This document shows positions 23,926 to 32,266 of a DNA stretch of 64,000 nt, one piece after another. Both the position numbers and the translations under genes were made by a program. Position 1 is the stretch's first letter; each line of letters starts with the position of its first letter. The stretch covers positions 62,001-126,000 of the forward strand of contig NZ_AUCB01000007.1 in the NCBI RefSeq assembly GCF_000429545.1. The letters run 5' to 3'. The notes beneath the pieces were generated by a model. The model searched no databases. It was not told the origin of the DNA and worked only from the letters and a program-made list of their open reading frames with translations. The stretch comes from Arenibacter certesii DSM 19833 (GTDB lineage Bacteria > Bacteroidota > Bacteroidia > Flavobacteriales > Flavobacteriaceae).

Positions 23926-26865
23926 CTATTTCAGCTTCTTTTTAACTGCAACTTCTTGGAATGCTTCTACTATATCCAATTCTAGGATATCATTGTAATT
24001 CTTAATCTGCAATCCACAGTCGTATCCTTTAGCGACTTCTTTAACATCATCCTTAAACCTCTTAAGAGAAGATAGCTCACCAGTAAAGACAACCACACCA
24101 TCCCTAATCAATCTGATATTAGAGTTTCTAAAGATCTTACCGCTAGTCACCATACAACCCGCAATAGTTCCAATTTTAGAAATCTTAAAGGTTTCCCTTA
24201 TTTCAGCCGTACCAGTTATCTCTTCCTTCATTACTGGAGAAAGCATACCTTCCATAGCATCTTTAAGGTCATCTATAGCATCGTAAATAATGGAATACAT
24301 CCGGATATCTATCTCTTCCTTATCCGCTAACATTCTCGCGTTACCCATTGGCCTTACATTAAACCCAATGATAACTGCATCTGAAGCTGAAGCTAATAGC
24401 ACGTCGGACTCTGTAATAGCACCAACTGCTTTATAAATAATATTCACTTGAATCTCATCGGTAGAAAGTTTCTGGAACGAATCCGTTAACGCCTCTACAG
24501 AACCGTCCACATCTCCCTTAAGGATAATATTAAGCTCCTTAAAGTCTCCAAGCGCAATTCGTCTTCCAATCTCATCCAACGTTATATGGCGCTGCGTCCT
24601 AACTGACTGCTCCCTTTGCAACTGAGATCGCTTAGTTGCAATTTGCTTTGCCTCGCGCTCATCCTCAAAAACGTTAAATTTATCTCCTGCCTGTGGCGCC
24701 CCATCCAATCCTAAGATTGAAATTGGCCTAGACGGACCTACTTCTTTCACTAAATTACCTCGCTCATCCTGCATGGCCTTAATTTTACCACTACAAGTAC
24801 CAGCAAGTACATAATCACCAATTTTCAAGGTACCTGTCTGAACAAGGACGGTAGACACATATCCCCTACCCTTATCCAAGAACGCCTCTACAACCGTACC
24901 AGATGCCAACCTGCTTGGATTGGCAGTAAGCTCTAAAAGCTCTGCTTCCAACAGCACCTTTTCCAACAATTCTTTTACTCCAGCACCTGTTTTAGCCGAA
25001 ATATCTTGAGACTGAATCTTACCTCCCCAATCTTCCACCAACAAATTCATCTGGGCAAGTCCGTCTTTTATTTTCTCCGGATTAGCCGTTGGCTTATCCA
25101 CCTTATTTATCGCAAATACTATAGGAACCCCTGCAGCTTGGGCATGACTAATAGCCTCTTTTGTCTGTGGCATAATAGCATCATCCGCGGCAATCACAAT
25201 AATAGCGATATCCGTTACCTGAGCACCACGCGCACGCATCGCCGTAAAGGCCTCGTGACCGGGTGTATCTAAAAACGAAATCTTTTGATCGTTATCTAGG
25301 GTTACTGCGTAGGCTCCAATGTGCTGGGTAATACCTCCACTTTCACCTGCAATAACGTTTTCCTTTCTAATATAATCTAGCAAAGAGGTTTTACCGTGGT
25401 CAACATGCCCCATCACCGTAACAATTGGCGCTCTAGGCTTAAGGTCTTCTGGAGAATCTACTTGTTCAACAATAGCTTCCTCTAGGTCAGCAGTTACAAA
25501 TTCTACCTCATATCCAAATTCATCCGCTACGATCGACAATGTTTCTGCATCTAGTCGTTGGTTCATGGTAACCATGATACCCAAAGACATACAAGCAGAA
25601 ATAATCTTAGTAGTAGGCACGTTCATCATAGTAGCCATTTCACTAGCGGTCACAAATTCCGTAACCTTAATCGTTTTGCTTTCCAATTCTTGCTGCTCCA
25701 GATCTTTCTCTGTCTGCTGACGGTGCTGATCCCTCTTATCTCTTCTATATCTTGCGGCAGTTCTACCTTTTCTGGATTTACCTTGAAGTTTCTCCAGGGT
25801 TTCGCGCACTTGTTTTTGCACATCTTCCTCGGTAGGCTCTACCTTAGCAACTGCTACACGTTGTCCAGGAGCTCTTCTCGTTACCGGTCCTCTACCTCTA
25901 GCGGCAGGTGGACGTTTGGTATCGGTCCCTGGTTTAGCAACAATTCTTTTACGTCTTTTTCTTTTATCTGCCGCATCACCCGCTTTCGCTGGCTCTTTCT
26001 TCTTCTTTGGTCTTTCAAATTTGGTAAGATCAATCTTATCCCCCATTATCTTAGGACCGGTAAGTTTTTGATATTGCGTCCGAAGCACTTCTCCTTCTGG
26101 CGCTGCTTCACCTTCTGCAGATTTCTCTTCCTGTTTTTCGGAAGCCGCCTCTTTTTTAGGTTTTTCAGCTTCAGCTACGGGCTCTTCCTTTTTAACGGAC
26201 ACTTCCTTTTTAGCAGGCTTGTCTTCCACCTTGGAAGCACCTACCGTTTTAGGAGCTTCCACTTTCTTAAGGGTCTCCTCCTTTTTAGGAGCTTCTTCTT
26301 TTTTAGGCGCCTCTTCTTTTTTAGGGGCTTCTTCCTTCTTAGGCTCTTCCACCTTTTTAGGAGCTTCTTCTTTTTTGGCGGCCTCTACTTTTGGTTCTTC
26401 AACCACTTTTTCATCGGCTTTCTCAGCTGGTTTTTCAGCCACTACTTCTGGCGTTTTCTCAGGTGTGTTTTCAACTGGTTTTTCAGCATCCTTTTTCCCC
26501 GAATCCAAATCGATCTTACCCACGGTCTTTAACCCGGGAAGGTCTGCCTTCGCCTTAATAACATTCTCTCTTTCCGCCCTTTTCTCCCTAGCGAGTCTTT
26601 TCTCTTCTTGCTCTTTCTCTAACTGTAATCGCAAGGCTTCCTTTTCTTTTCGCTTCTCTTCCCCAACTTCTTTGGACGCAACTTTCTTGCTCATATCCGT
26701 TTGGAATTCATCCAGAAGAACTCGATATACCTCGTTGGATATCTTGGTAGTAGGCCTAGCATCAATATTATGCCCTTTGGAACCGAGATAATCTACCGCA
26801 CGGTCCAATGAAATATTAAGTTCTCTTAGGACTTTATTAAGCCTTATAGTTGCATTCTCTGCCAT
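23926..26865 (-). CDS. infB: Translation initiation factor IF-2
   Basis: The GTPase that delivers initiator tRNA to the 30S subunit. The 979-residue protein has an N-terminal IF2-N helix domain (residues 1-55), a long charged linker (about 60-370) with tandem KKEEAP units around residues 165-195, a second IF2-N motif (about 400-450), and the G domain with GHVDHGKT at about 485-492, DTPGHEAF and NKVDKP. Domains II-IV follow, ending in VKKKLK. It is long for the family because of the linker. Last gene of rimP-nusA-infB, 44 bases after nusA. Confidence 0.97.
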   Translation of the reverse strand: MAENATIRLNKVLRELNISLDRAVDYLGSKGHNIDARPTTKISNEVYRVLLDEFQTDMSKKVASKEVGEEKRKEKEALRLQLEKEQEEKRLAREKRAERENVIKAKADLPGLKTVGKIDLDSGKKDAEKPVENTPEKTPEVVAEKPAEKADEKVVEEPKVEAAKKEEAPKKVEEPKKEEAPKKEEAPKKEEAPKKEETLKKVEAPKTVGASKVEDKPAKKEVSVKKEEPVAEAEKPKKEAASEKQEEKSAEGEAAPEGEVLRTQYQKLTGPKIMGDKIDLTKFERPKKKKEPAKAGDAADKRKRRKRIVAKPGTDTKRPPAARGRGPVTRRAPGQRVAVAKVEPTEEDVQKQVRETLEKLQGKSRKGRTAARYRRDKRDQHRQQTEKDLEQQELESKTIKVTEFVTASEMATMMNVPTTKIISACMSLGIMVTMNQRLDAETLSIVADEFGYEVEFVTADLEEAIVEQVDSPEDLKPRAPIVTVMGHVDHGKTSLLDYIRKENVIAGESGGITQHIGAYAVTLDNDQKISFLDTPGHEAFTAMRARGAQVTDIAIIVIAADDAIMPQTKEAISHAQAAGVPIVFAINKVDKPTANPEKIKDGLAQMNLLVEDWGGKIQSQDISAKTGAGVKELLEKVLLEAELLELTANPSRLASGTVVEAFLDKGRGYVSTVLVQTGTLKIGDYVLAGTCSGKIKAMQDERGNLVKEVGPSRPISILGLDGAPQAGDKFNVFEDEREAKQIATKRSQLQREQSVRTQRHITLDEIGRRIALGDFKELNIILKGDVDGSVEALTDSFQKLSTDEIQVNIIYKAVGAITESDVLLASASDAVIIGFNVRPMGNARMLADKEEIDIRMYSIIYDAIDDLKDAMEGMLSPVMKEEITGTAEIRETFKISKIGTIAGCMVTSGKIFRNSNIRLIRDGVVVFTGELSSLKRFKDDVKEVAKGYDCGLQIKNYNDILELDIVEAFQEVAVKKKLK

Positions 26866-26909
26866 AAATAATTAATTCCTATTCTTGTAATTTATTGCTA
26901 ATATATAGT

Positions 26910-28142
26910 TTAATCTTCTAATTCCTCTTTTAGAATACGGACAACTTCCAAAATTGTCTCCTCTTCTAAATCGGTCCTTTTAATCAAATCACCAACTTCC
27001 TGCTCTAAAACACTTCTTGCAGTATCCATTCCAATTCTCTTGAACTCTTCTATTACCCACGCTTCAATTTCATCTGAAAACTCGGTAAGCTCCACATCTT
27101 CCTCCACCCCTTCTCGGAATACATCTATCTCGTAGCCAGTCAATTGCCCAGCCAATCTAATATTATGACCTCCTCTACCAATAGCCTTAGAAACTTCTTC
27201 TGGTCTAAGGTATACCTGAGCCGTCATTTTCTCGTCATTCAATTTTACAGAAGAAACCCTTGCCGGACTTAATGCCCTTGTAACTAAAAGTTGTGGGTTA
27301 CTGGTCCAATTGATAACATCTATATTTTCATTTCCAAGTTCACGTACAATTCCATGAATCCTAGAACCTTTCATACCAACACAAGCTCCTACAGGATCAA
27401 TACGATCATCATAAGAGTCTACGGCTACTTTTGCTTTTTCACCAGGAATCCTAACTGCTTTCTTAATTGTAATCAACCCATCATACACTTCAGGGATTTC
27501 CTGGAAAAACAACTGCTCCAAAAATAAAGGAGAAGTTCTAGACATAATAATCGTTGGCTTGTTTCCCTTAAGCTCTACACTCTCAATGATTCCTCTTACA
27601 TTATCCCCTTTTCTGAAAAAATCCGACGGTATTTGCTTGTCTTTCGGCAAGATAACCTCATTCCCTTCATCATCCAAAAGTATAATGGCCTTATGTCTAA
27701 TATGGTGTACTTCAGCAGTATAAATTTCACCTTCAAGTTCTTTAAATTGCTTATAGATGGTTGTATTATCATGCTCGTGAATCTTAGATATTAGATTTTG
27801 CCTTAACGCCAAAATTGCTCTTCTCCCTAAGTTTATCAATTTCACTTCTTCGGACACATCTTCCCCAACCTCAAAATCGGGTTCAATTTTACGAGCCTCA
27901 GAAAGGGAAATCTCCTCATTAGGGTCTTCAACCTCACCATCAAGAACTACTACCCTATTTCTCCATATCTCTAAATCTCCCTTGTCCGGATTTATAATAA
28001 TATCAAAATTATCATCAGAACCAAATTTTTTCTTCAATGCATTCCTAAACACATCTTCTAAAATCGCCATTAGCGTTACCCTGTCTATGAATTTATCATC
28101 TTTAAATTCCGAGAAAGATTCGATTAGCGCAATATTTTCCAT
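26910..28142 (-). CDS. nusA: Transcription termination/antitermination factor NusA
   Basis: Binds RNA polymerase and modulates pausing, termination and antitermination. The 410-residue protein has the N-terminal polymerase-binding domain (1-130), an S1 domain (about 133-200) and two KH domains (about 230-350; VGMKGSRIHGIVRELG and IGRGGHNIRLAGQLTG). It stops after a short acidic tail and lacks the two C-terminal repeat domains of the E. coli protein, which is normal outside proteobacteria. It sits between rimP (12-base gap) and infB. The operon leader has a terminator-like hairpin that could be its regulatory target. Confidence 0.96.
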   Translation of the reverse strand: MENIALIESFSEFKDDKFIDRVTLMAILEDVFRNALKKKFGSDDNFDIIINPDKGDLEIWRNRVVVLDGEVEDPNEEISLSEARKIEPDFEVGEDVSEEVKLINLGRRAILALRQNLISKIHEHDNTTIYKQFKELEGEIYTAEVHHIRHKAIILLDDEGNEVILPKDKQIPSDFFRKGDNVRGIIESVELKGNKPTIIMSRTSPLFLEQLFFQEIPEVYDGLITIKKAVRIPGEKAKVAVDSYDDRIDPVGACVGMKGSRIHGIVRELGNENIDVINWTSNPQLLVTRALSPARVSSVKLNDEKMTAQVYLRPEEVSKAIGRGGHNIRLAGQLTGYEIDVFREGVEEDVELTEFSDEIEAWVIEEFKRIGMDTARSVLEQEVGDLIKRTDLEEETILEVVRILKEELED

Positions 28143-28154
28143 TTTGACCTACAA

Positions 28155-28616
28155 TTAGAATTTTAATACAACTTTAGCTTCTTTTATATCAGAAATTGCG
28201 ATTTGTCGCTTTTTCTGAATGGTAATTTTCCCCTTCCCAACGGGTTTGGGCTCCCTATCCTTCCACTCCAAGGTAATACTGTCTTCCGTGGCTTCCGTCA
28301 ACTTACCCTCCAACTCCTCATCTTGGGTTTTCACCTCCAATTTCCTTCCAATATTTTTCTTAAACTGTCTGGGAATTTTTATGGGCGATGCTGCTCCGGC
28401 TGATGCCACTTCCAAGGAAAAGTCCTCCTCTTCCCTATCTAGGTTGTGCTCTATAGCCCTGCTAACGTTTATACAATCTTGTAGCGTTACTCCATTATCA
28501 CCATCTAAGGTGATCTTAATCTTATTATCTGTACCTATGGAAAAATCCAACAAAAAAAGTGATTCATTTTCCTCTAAGGCCGACTCTAAAAGTGTAGTTA
28601 CTTTTTCCTTCAACAT
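28155..28616 (-). CDS. rimP: Ribosome maturation factor RimP
   Basis: Needed for maturation of the 30S subunit. From the ATG at 28616 the protein is 153 residues: MLKEKVTTLLESALEENESLFLLDFSIG, then LQDCINVSRAIEHNLDREEEDFSLEVASAGAASPIKIPRQF, the RimP core, and an SH3-like C-terminal part (GKLTEATEDSITLEW). A longer frame back to 28679 exists, but family members begin at MLKEKV, so I chose the internal ATG. First gene of the rimP-nusA-infB operon. Confidence 0.92.
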   Translation of the reverse strand: MLKEKVTTLLESALEENESLFLLDFSIGTDNKIKITLDGDNGVTLQDCINVSRAIEHNLDREEEDFSLEVASAGAASPIKIPRQFKKNIGRKLEVKTQDEELEGKLTEATEDSITLEWKDREPKPVGKGKITIQKKRQIAISDIKEAKVVLKF

Positions 28617-28748
28617 AATTTCTCTCTTAGCGATAGCTTCTATCAATCTAGGCCATGCAATTTTAGGCATATCCGCCATAATTGAAAACAGCTAAAACTT
28701 ATTTAAAACGGTCCAAAAAACCATACTGTCAAAATATTAGTAATAAAA

Positions 28749-28769
28749 GAGGGGACAAATTGTCCCCTC
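28749..28769 (-). promoter_or_regulatory. Terminator-like hairpin in the rimP-nusA-infB leader (possible attenuator)
   Basis: A perfect inverted repeat, arms GAGGGGACAA and TTGTCCCCTC around one base, followed on the minus strand by TTTTATTA. It lies roughly 20-45 bases downstream of the predicted transcription start and 130 bases before the rimP ATG. A role in attenuation is inference. Confidence 0.6.
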
Positions 28770-28797
28770 ATGAATATGAAATATTCTTTCAGCTCTG

Positions 28798-28826
28798 CAA
28801 ATATACAATTTTTTTAGATTCCGCAA
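28798..28826 (-). promoter_or_regulatory. Promoter of rimP-nusA-infB
   Basis: Minus strand TTG (28826-28824), an 18-base spacer, then TATATTTG (28805-28798): a good match to the Bacteroidota TTG/TAnnTTTG promoter. Confidence 0.65.
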
Positions 28827-29042
28827 CAACCTAAATCATTTATTCTAAAAAAGATACCTGAATTCCAACTCGTGTTCAGCCCAAAATCTGCCTTAGTAGA
28901 TATCCAAATTTTACGCATCTGAAAAAGTGAAAACTTTAATTTCCAAAATGCAGCGACAACTTAGTGTATAACGAAAACCACATCCACAATTTTTGAAAGA
29001 ATTAAGACTTATTGGACACCTATTCATTTAACGCTATTAACA

Positions 29043-30671
29043 TCAATCCAAAATAGGACCATTGAAAGCCTCGGGCTGTTTAATTTTTCGCTGCTCTAAA
29101 CTTAGTTGAGGAATTCTATAATTAATACCCTCATTCTCATAACGCTTATATTGCTTAATCAGCCTTTCTTGAAACAACTCCCAATCTAAATTATCCTCAT
29201 ATGTCCAGGCTTTTTCAGCTACTGCGGAAAGCCTCGGATACGTCATATACTCTAATCTGGATTTATCTGAAATAAATTCAGTCCAAATCCCTGCTTCCAC
29301 ACCAAGAACCTGGGAAGCCATAGCATCGGTAAAAGTTTCCGGGATTGGATTCCAGTGATAAATTGCCTCCATAGAATTGGCTCCATTATGCAAGCCTTCC
29401 CAAATTGCTCCTGCTTCTTTTAAATTACTTGTATAATCCAAATAAAGATAATCTACCGGAGAAAGGATAATATCATAACCACTTTCCGCTGCATCATAAA
29501 GAATGTCTGGGTATTCTCCTCGCCACCACTGCAGAATAGTATTTTTATTAACTCCCAAGCTAGATGCCTCGTCCCATGCTATGGGCTTAAGTCCGGATTC
29601 TAACAAAAAATCGGCCATATTGCGATCAAACCAACCCTCAAACTCACGCTGATCTTTAAGCCCCAACTCCTTCATTTTTGCAAGCATATCTGGCCTGGAC
29701 TCCCAATTATGATGCCTCACCTCATCACTCCCAAAATGCACATAGGAGGTATTAAAAAGAGATGCCACCCGGTGCATCACAGCCTGAATCATTGCAACCG
29801 CATCTTCATTGGCAATATTTAAGGTATTATTCCCTCCACTAAAGGCAGGGTAAGCTTTTTCTATAGCACCGGAATGCCCGGGAACATCTACTTCAGGAAT
29901 TATAACGATCTGCCTTTCGTTGGCATAGGCGGTAATCTCTTTAGCTTCTTCCTCCGTAAGATACATTGGCGGACCATCTGGATTGGTCCTATCGCCACGC
30001 GAACCAATTTCGTGCAGCTTCGGATATTCTTTAATTTCTATTCTCCAGCCAGTATCATCTGTGAGGTGAAGATGCAAACGATTCATTTTGTGGGCTGCCA
30101 TTTGATCTATCAGCTGCTTTATCACTTTAGGACCAAAAAAATGGCGAGATATATCCAACATAGCTCCTCTCCATTTAAACCTAGGCTCATCTACTATGGA
30201 AACTTGATCGATTTCCAATATGGACAATTCAGATTTCCCCTCCAAAACAGGAGCCATTTGCAAAAGCGTTTGAAACGCATAAAAATAACCCGCTTCCGAT
30301 GAGGCATTTATTGTTATTGCCGCATCATCAACCTCCAACTCATAAGCTTCTGGAGCTAAGACATCTGACTGCACCAACACTAACTTATTTATCTCTCCCG
30401 CAACACCACCAACTTGAGGAGAAAATCCATATTGTTTCTGCAACTCCCTCACGAAATAATCCGCCACTCTATGTTGCTCCTCAGAATGGAACACTAATTG
30501 CGTACTTGCACTTAAACCAAAACTACCTTCATAAACCTTTATTTCTTTTGGTTGAGGAATAATTGACAAGACCACTTCGGTTTTTACCCTTCTCTCTTTT
30601 AGAGCACAAGAAACAAACCCCACTAATAACAACCCGTGCACTATAACAATGGCAACAATTTTGTTTTTCAT
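29043..30671 (-). CDS. Beta-N-acetylhexosaminidase, GH20, lipoprotein
   Basis: Removes terminal GlcNAc or GalNAc from glycans. Counting from the chosen ATG at 30671 the protein has 542 residues; the frame extends four residues further to a TTG. A lipoprotein signal with lipobox FVSC (Cys22) is followed by the GH20b domain (to about 150) and the catalytic barrel with MLDISRHFFG, NRLHLHLTDDTGWRIEI, PEVDVPGH and the catalytic Asp-Glu pair in HFGSDEVRHHNW (D316-E317). It is membrane-anchored, probably at the outer membrane. It may act with the exported glycosylasparaginase encoded at 38110. Confidence 0.94.
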   Translation of the reverse strand: MKNKIVAIVIVHGLLLVGFVSCALKERRVKTEVVLSIIPQPKEIKVYEGSFGLSASTQLVFHSEEQHRVADYFVRELQKQYGFSPQVGGVAGEINKLVLVQSDVLAPEAYELEVDDAAITINASSEAGYFYAFQTLLQMAPVLEGKSELSILEIDQVSIVDEPRFKWRGAMLDISRHFFGPKVIKQLIDQMAAHKMNRLHLHLTDDTGWRIEIKEYPKLHEIGSRGDRTNPDGPPMYLTEEEAKEITAYANERQIVIIPEVDVPGHSGAIEKAYPAFSGGNNTLNIANEDAVAMIQAVMHRVASLFNTSYVHFGSDEVRHHNWESRPDMLAKMKELGLKDQREFEGWFDRNMADFLLESGLKPIAWDEASSLGVNKNTILQWWRGEYPDILYDAAESGYDIILSPVDYLYLDYTSNLKEAGAIWEGLHNGANSMEAIYHWNPIPETFTDAMASQVLGVEAGIWTEFISDKSRLEYMTYPRLSAVAEKAWTYEDNLDWELFQERLIKQYKRYENEGINYRIPQLSLEQRKIKQPEAFNGPILD

Positions 30672-30683
30672 TAAATTATGCAA

Positions 30684-30878
30684 ATTATGTGATGGGGAGA
30701 TTTCAGCGACTTCAACTTAATATTTTTTTACAATAAAAGTAATAAATCATTTTATTATACAAGAGCAACTTACCTTTAAATGAAACACGCCCATTATTTC
30801 CCCAACACTGAATTTCCACTCATGCATTTTGGATATATGCACTCCCATCATCACCAATTCAAATGAAACATCTAAGAT
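30684..30878. other. Intergenic stretch upstream of the hexosaminidase; nothing recognised
   Basis: About 195 bases without a coding frame or clear hairpin. It should contain the hexosaminidase promoter. Confidence 0.4.
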
Positions 30879-31688
30879 TTAAAGACCATCTACATTTATT
30901 TTAAAGAGTTCCGCTGCATTTTTCCAAAAAATCAACTCCTTCTTATCGTCTGCCAGCTCCAATTGATCCATAAACTTCAAATACGATTTCATATTGCATA
31001 ATGGCCAGTCAGTACCGTATAACAGGTACTTAGGGTCACCAGCATAGGTTATCATTTCTTCGATTTCTTTTTTCATATACCGCTCAAACTTTTCCGAAAA
31101 ATCCCCTAATACGAGTCCAGAAATATCCGCATACACATTATCATTCTTATACACCACCTCCATACAATCCTTTATCCATGGATTACCAACATGGCAGATT
31201 ACTATTTTAAGCTCCGGATAGTCTACCGCCAAATCGTCTAAATGCAAAGGATGGGAATACTTCACCTTACCCGTAGGAGAATAGGTATCCCCAGAATGAA
31301 ACATAACTGGCACATCAAACTCAATCGCCATTTCGTACCATACCTTAAGCCTAGTGTCATTAGGGTAAAACGGTTCGTAACCAGGATAAAATTTCAAGCC
31401 TTTGATATGCCCTTGCTCCAAGTATTTGCCAATTTCACAGATATCCCTATGGTTATAATGCAAGTAACTTATTCCAGAAATAACCCCAAGGCTCTTATAT
31501 CCCTTAATGGCTTCTACCACCTGTTTGGTACTGGGCCTATGTTCATTAACCTTATAAGAAGTCAGCACCAAGGAATAATCCACGTTATTGGCTTTCATAT
31601 TCTCCTTTAAAAGATCAAGACTAGCCTCTAAGGAAGTTACCCTATCTTCATGGTAGTTATTAATATGGGTATGGACATCTATAATCAT
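30879..31688 (-). CDS. Amidohydrolase-family metal-dependent hydrolase (amidohydrolase 2)
   Basis: A 269-residue cytoplasmic TIM-barrel hydrolase. Metal-site motifs: DVHTH (residues 4-8), the second-strand His in MFHSGD (about 130), IVICHVGNPW (about 167) and LLYGTDWPL (about 222) with the conserved Asp. It belongs to the amidohydrolase 2 group, which includes decarboxylases such as ACMSD. The substrate is unknown. It stands alone between the hexosaminidase gene and tRNA-Gln. Confidence 0.85.
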   Translation of the reverse strand: MIIDVHTHINNYHEDRVTSLEASLDLLKENMKANNVDYSLVLTSYKVNEHRPSTKQVVEAIKGYKSLGVISGISYLHYNHRDICEIGKYLEQGHIKGLKFYPGYEPFYPNDTRLKVWYEMAIEFDVPVMFHSGDTYSPTGKVKYSHPLHLDDLAVDYPELKIVICHVGNPWIKDCMEVVYKNDNVYADISGLVLGDFSEKFERYMKKEIEEMITYAGDPKYLLYGTDWPLCNMKSYLKFMDQLELADDKKELIFWKNAAELFKINVDGL

Positions 31689-31869
31689 ACTTAGTTACTG
31701 CTTTTAGAATTGGAATCTAGATTTTAATAATAACAAAGGCCACTGTAGCAGCCATATTTTGAATAAAAGTAGGCGATTTGATTTAATTTCCAAGAATGCC
31801 CTTGGATTTTTAAAACACCACAACTGGTCATGATCCAATCTGACTCTAACAAAACTTTCCGAAAAATAA

Positions 31870-31902
31870 AAACCCCCTGACTTCAATGAAATCAGGGGGT
31901 TT
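31870..31902 (-). terminator. Terminator of tRNA-Gln
   Basis: AAACCCCCTGA (31870-31880) pairs with TCAGGGGGTTT (31892-31902). On the minus strand a T-run follows, directly downstream of the tRNA. Confidence 0.9.
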
Positions 31903-31907
31903 ACTTG

Positions 31908-31979
31908 TTGGCCTACTAGGACTCGAACCTAGAACGACTGGACCAAAACCAGCTGTGTTGCCAATTACACCATAGGCCA
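31908..31979 (-). tRNA. tRNA-Gln (anticodon TTG)
   Basis: A 72-base cloverleaf: acceptor TGGCCTA / TAGGCCA with discriminator A, D arm TGGCAACACA region, anticodon stem CTGG/CCAG with loop TTTTGGT (anticodon TTG), and T arm with GGTTCGAACCC. CCA is not encoded. Confidence 0.95.
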
Positions 31980-31997
31980 GTGCCTTAATTGAGCGTG

Positions 31998-32027
31998 CAA
32001 ATTTAGAACAAAGTTTTACATCCACAA
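31998..32027 (-). promoter_or_regulatory. Promoter of tRNA-Gln
   Basis: Minus strand TTG (32027-32025), a 19-base spacer, then TAAATTTG (32005-31998), ending 18 bases before the tRNA 5' end. Confidence 0.7.
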
Positions 32028-32266
32028 ATAATTTTGCGTCAATTTCGCAAAAAAGTTTAAAATTCTTATTTTTCATAGAAAATCACCCGGAACAATTACA
32101 CCTAAACTCCCATTTAAACGCCCTAAGCCCTTCCACTCCATTTAACGCGTACATCCAATGCATATGCCAGTAGTATAGCACTATATACTTGTTAAAGGTT
32201 TTAGAATTTATACCCATATATCTTATTTAATTCTTAAATTCGCCCTTTTCTCAAACAGCAAACCAA

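Noticed and set aside
25558-26532. A 324-residue frame antisense to infB, rich in Phe, Arg and Ser
   Set aside because: Composition is that of a shadow frame over a Lys/Glu-rich coding sequence; no domain and no promoter.
26219-26791. A 190-residue open frame opposite infB rich in Ser/Leu/Gly/Ala repeats
   Set aside because: It is the antisense image of the KKEEAP repeats in the IF-2 linker. Low complexity and opposite strand of a sure gene.
28617-28679. Upstream extension of rimP by 21 codons
   Set aside because: RimP proteins begin at MLKEKV; the extension has no family similarity and shortens the regulatory leader.
31846-32076. A 76-residue minus-strand frame across tRNA-Gln
   Set aside because: It runs through the tRNA and its terminator, so it cannot be a protein gene.
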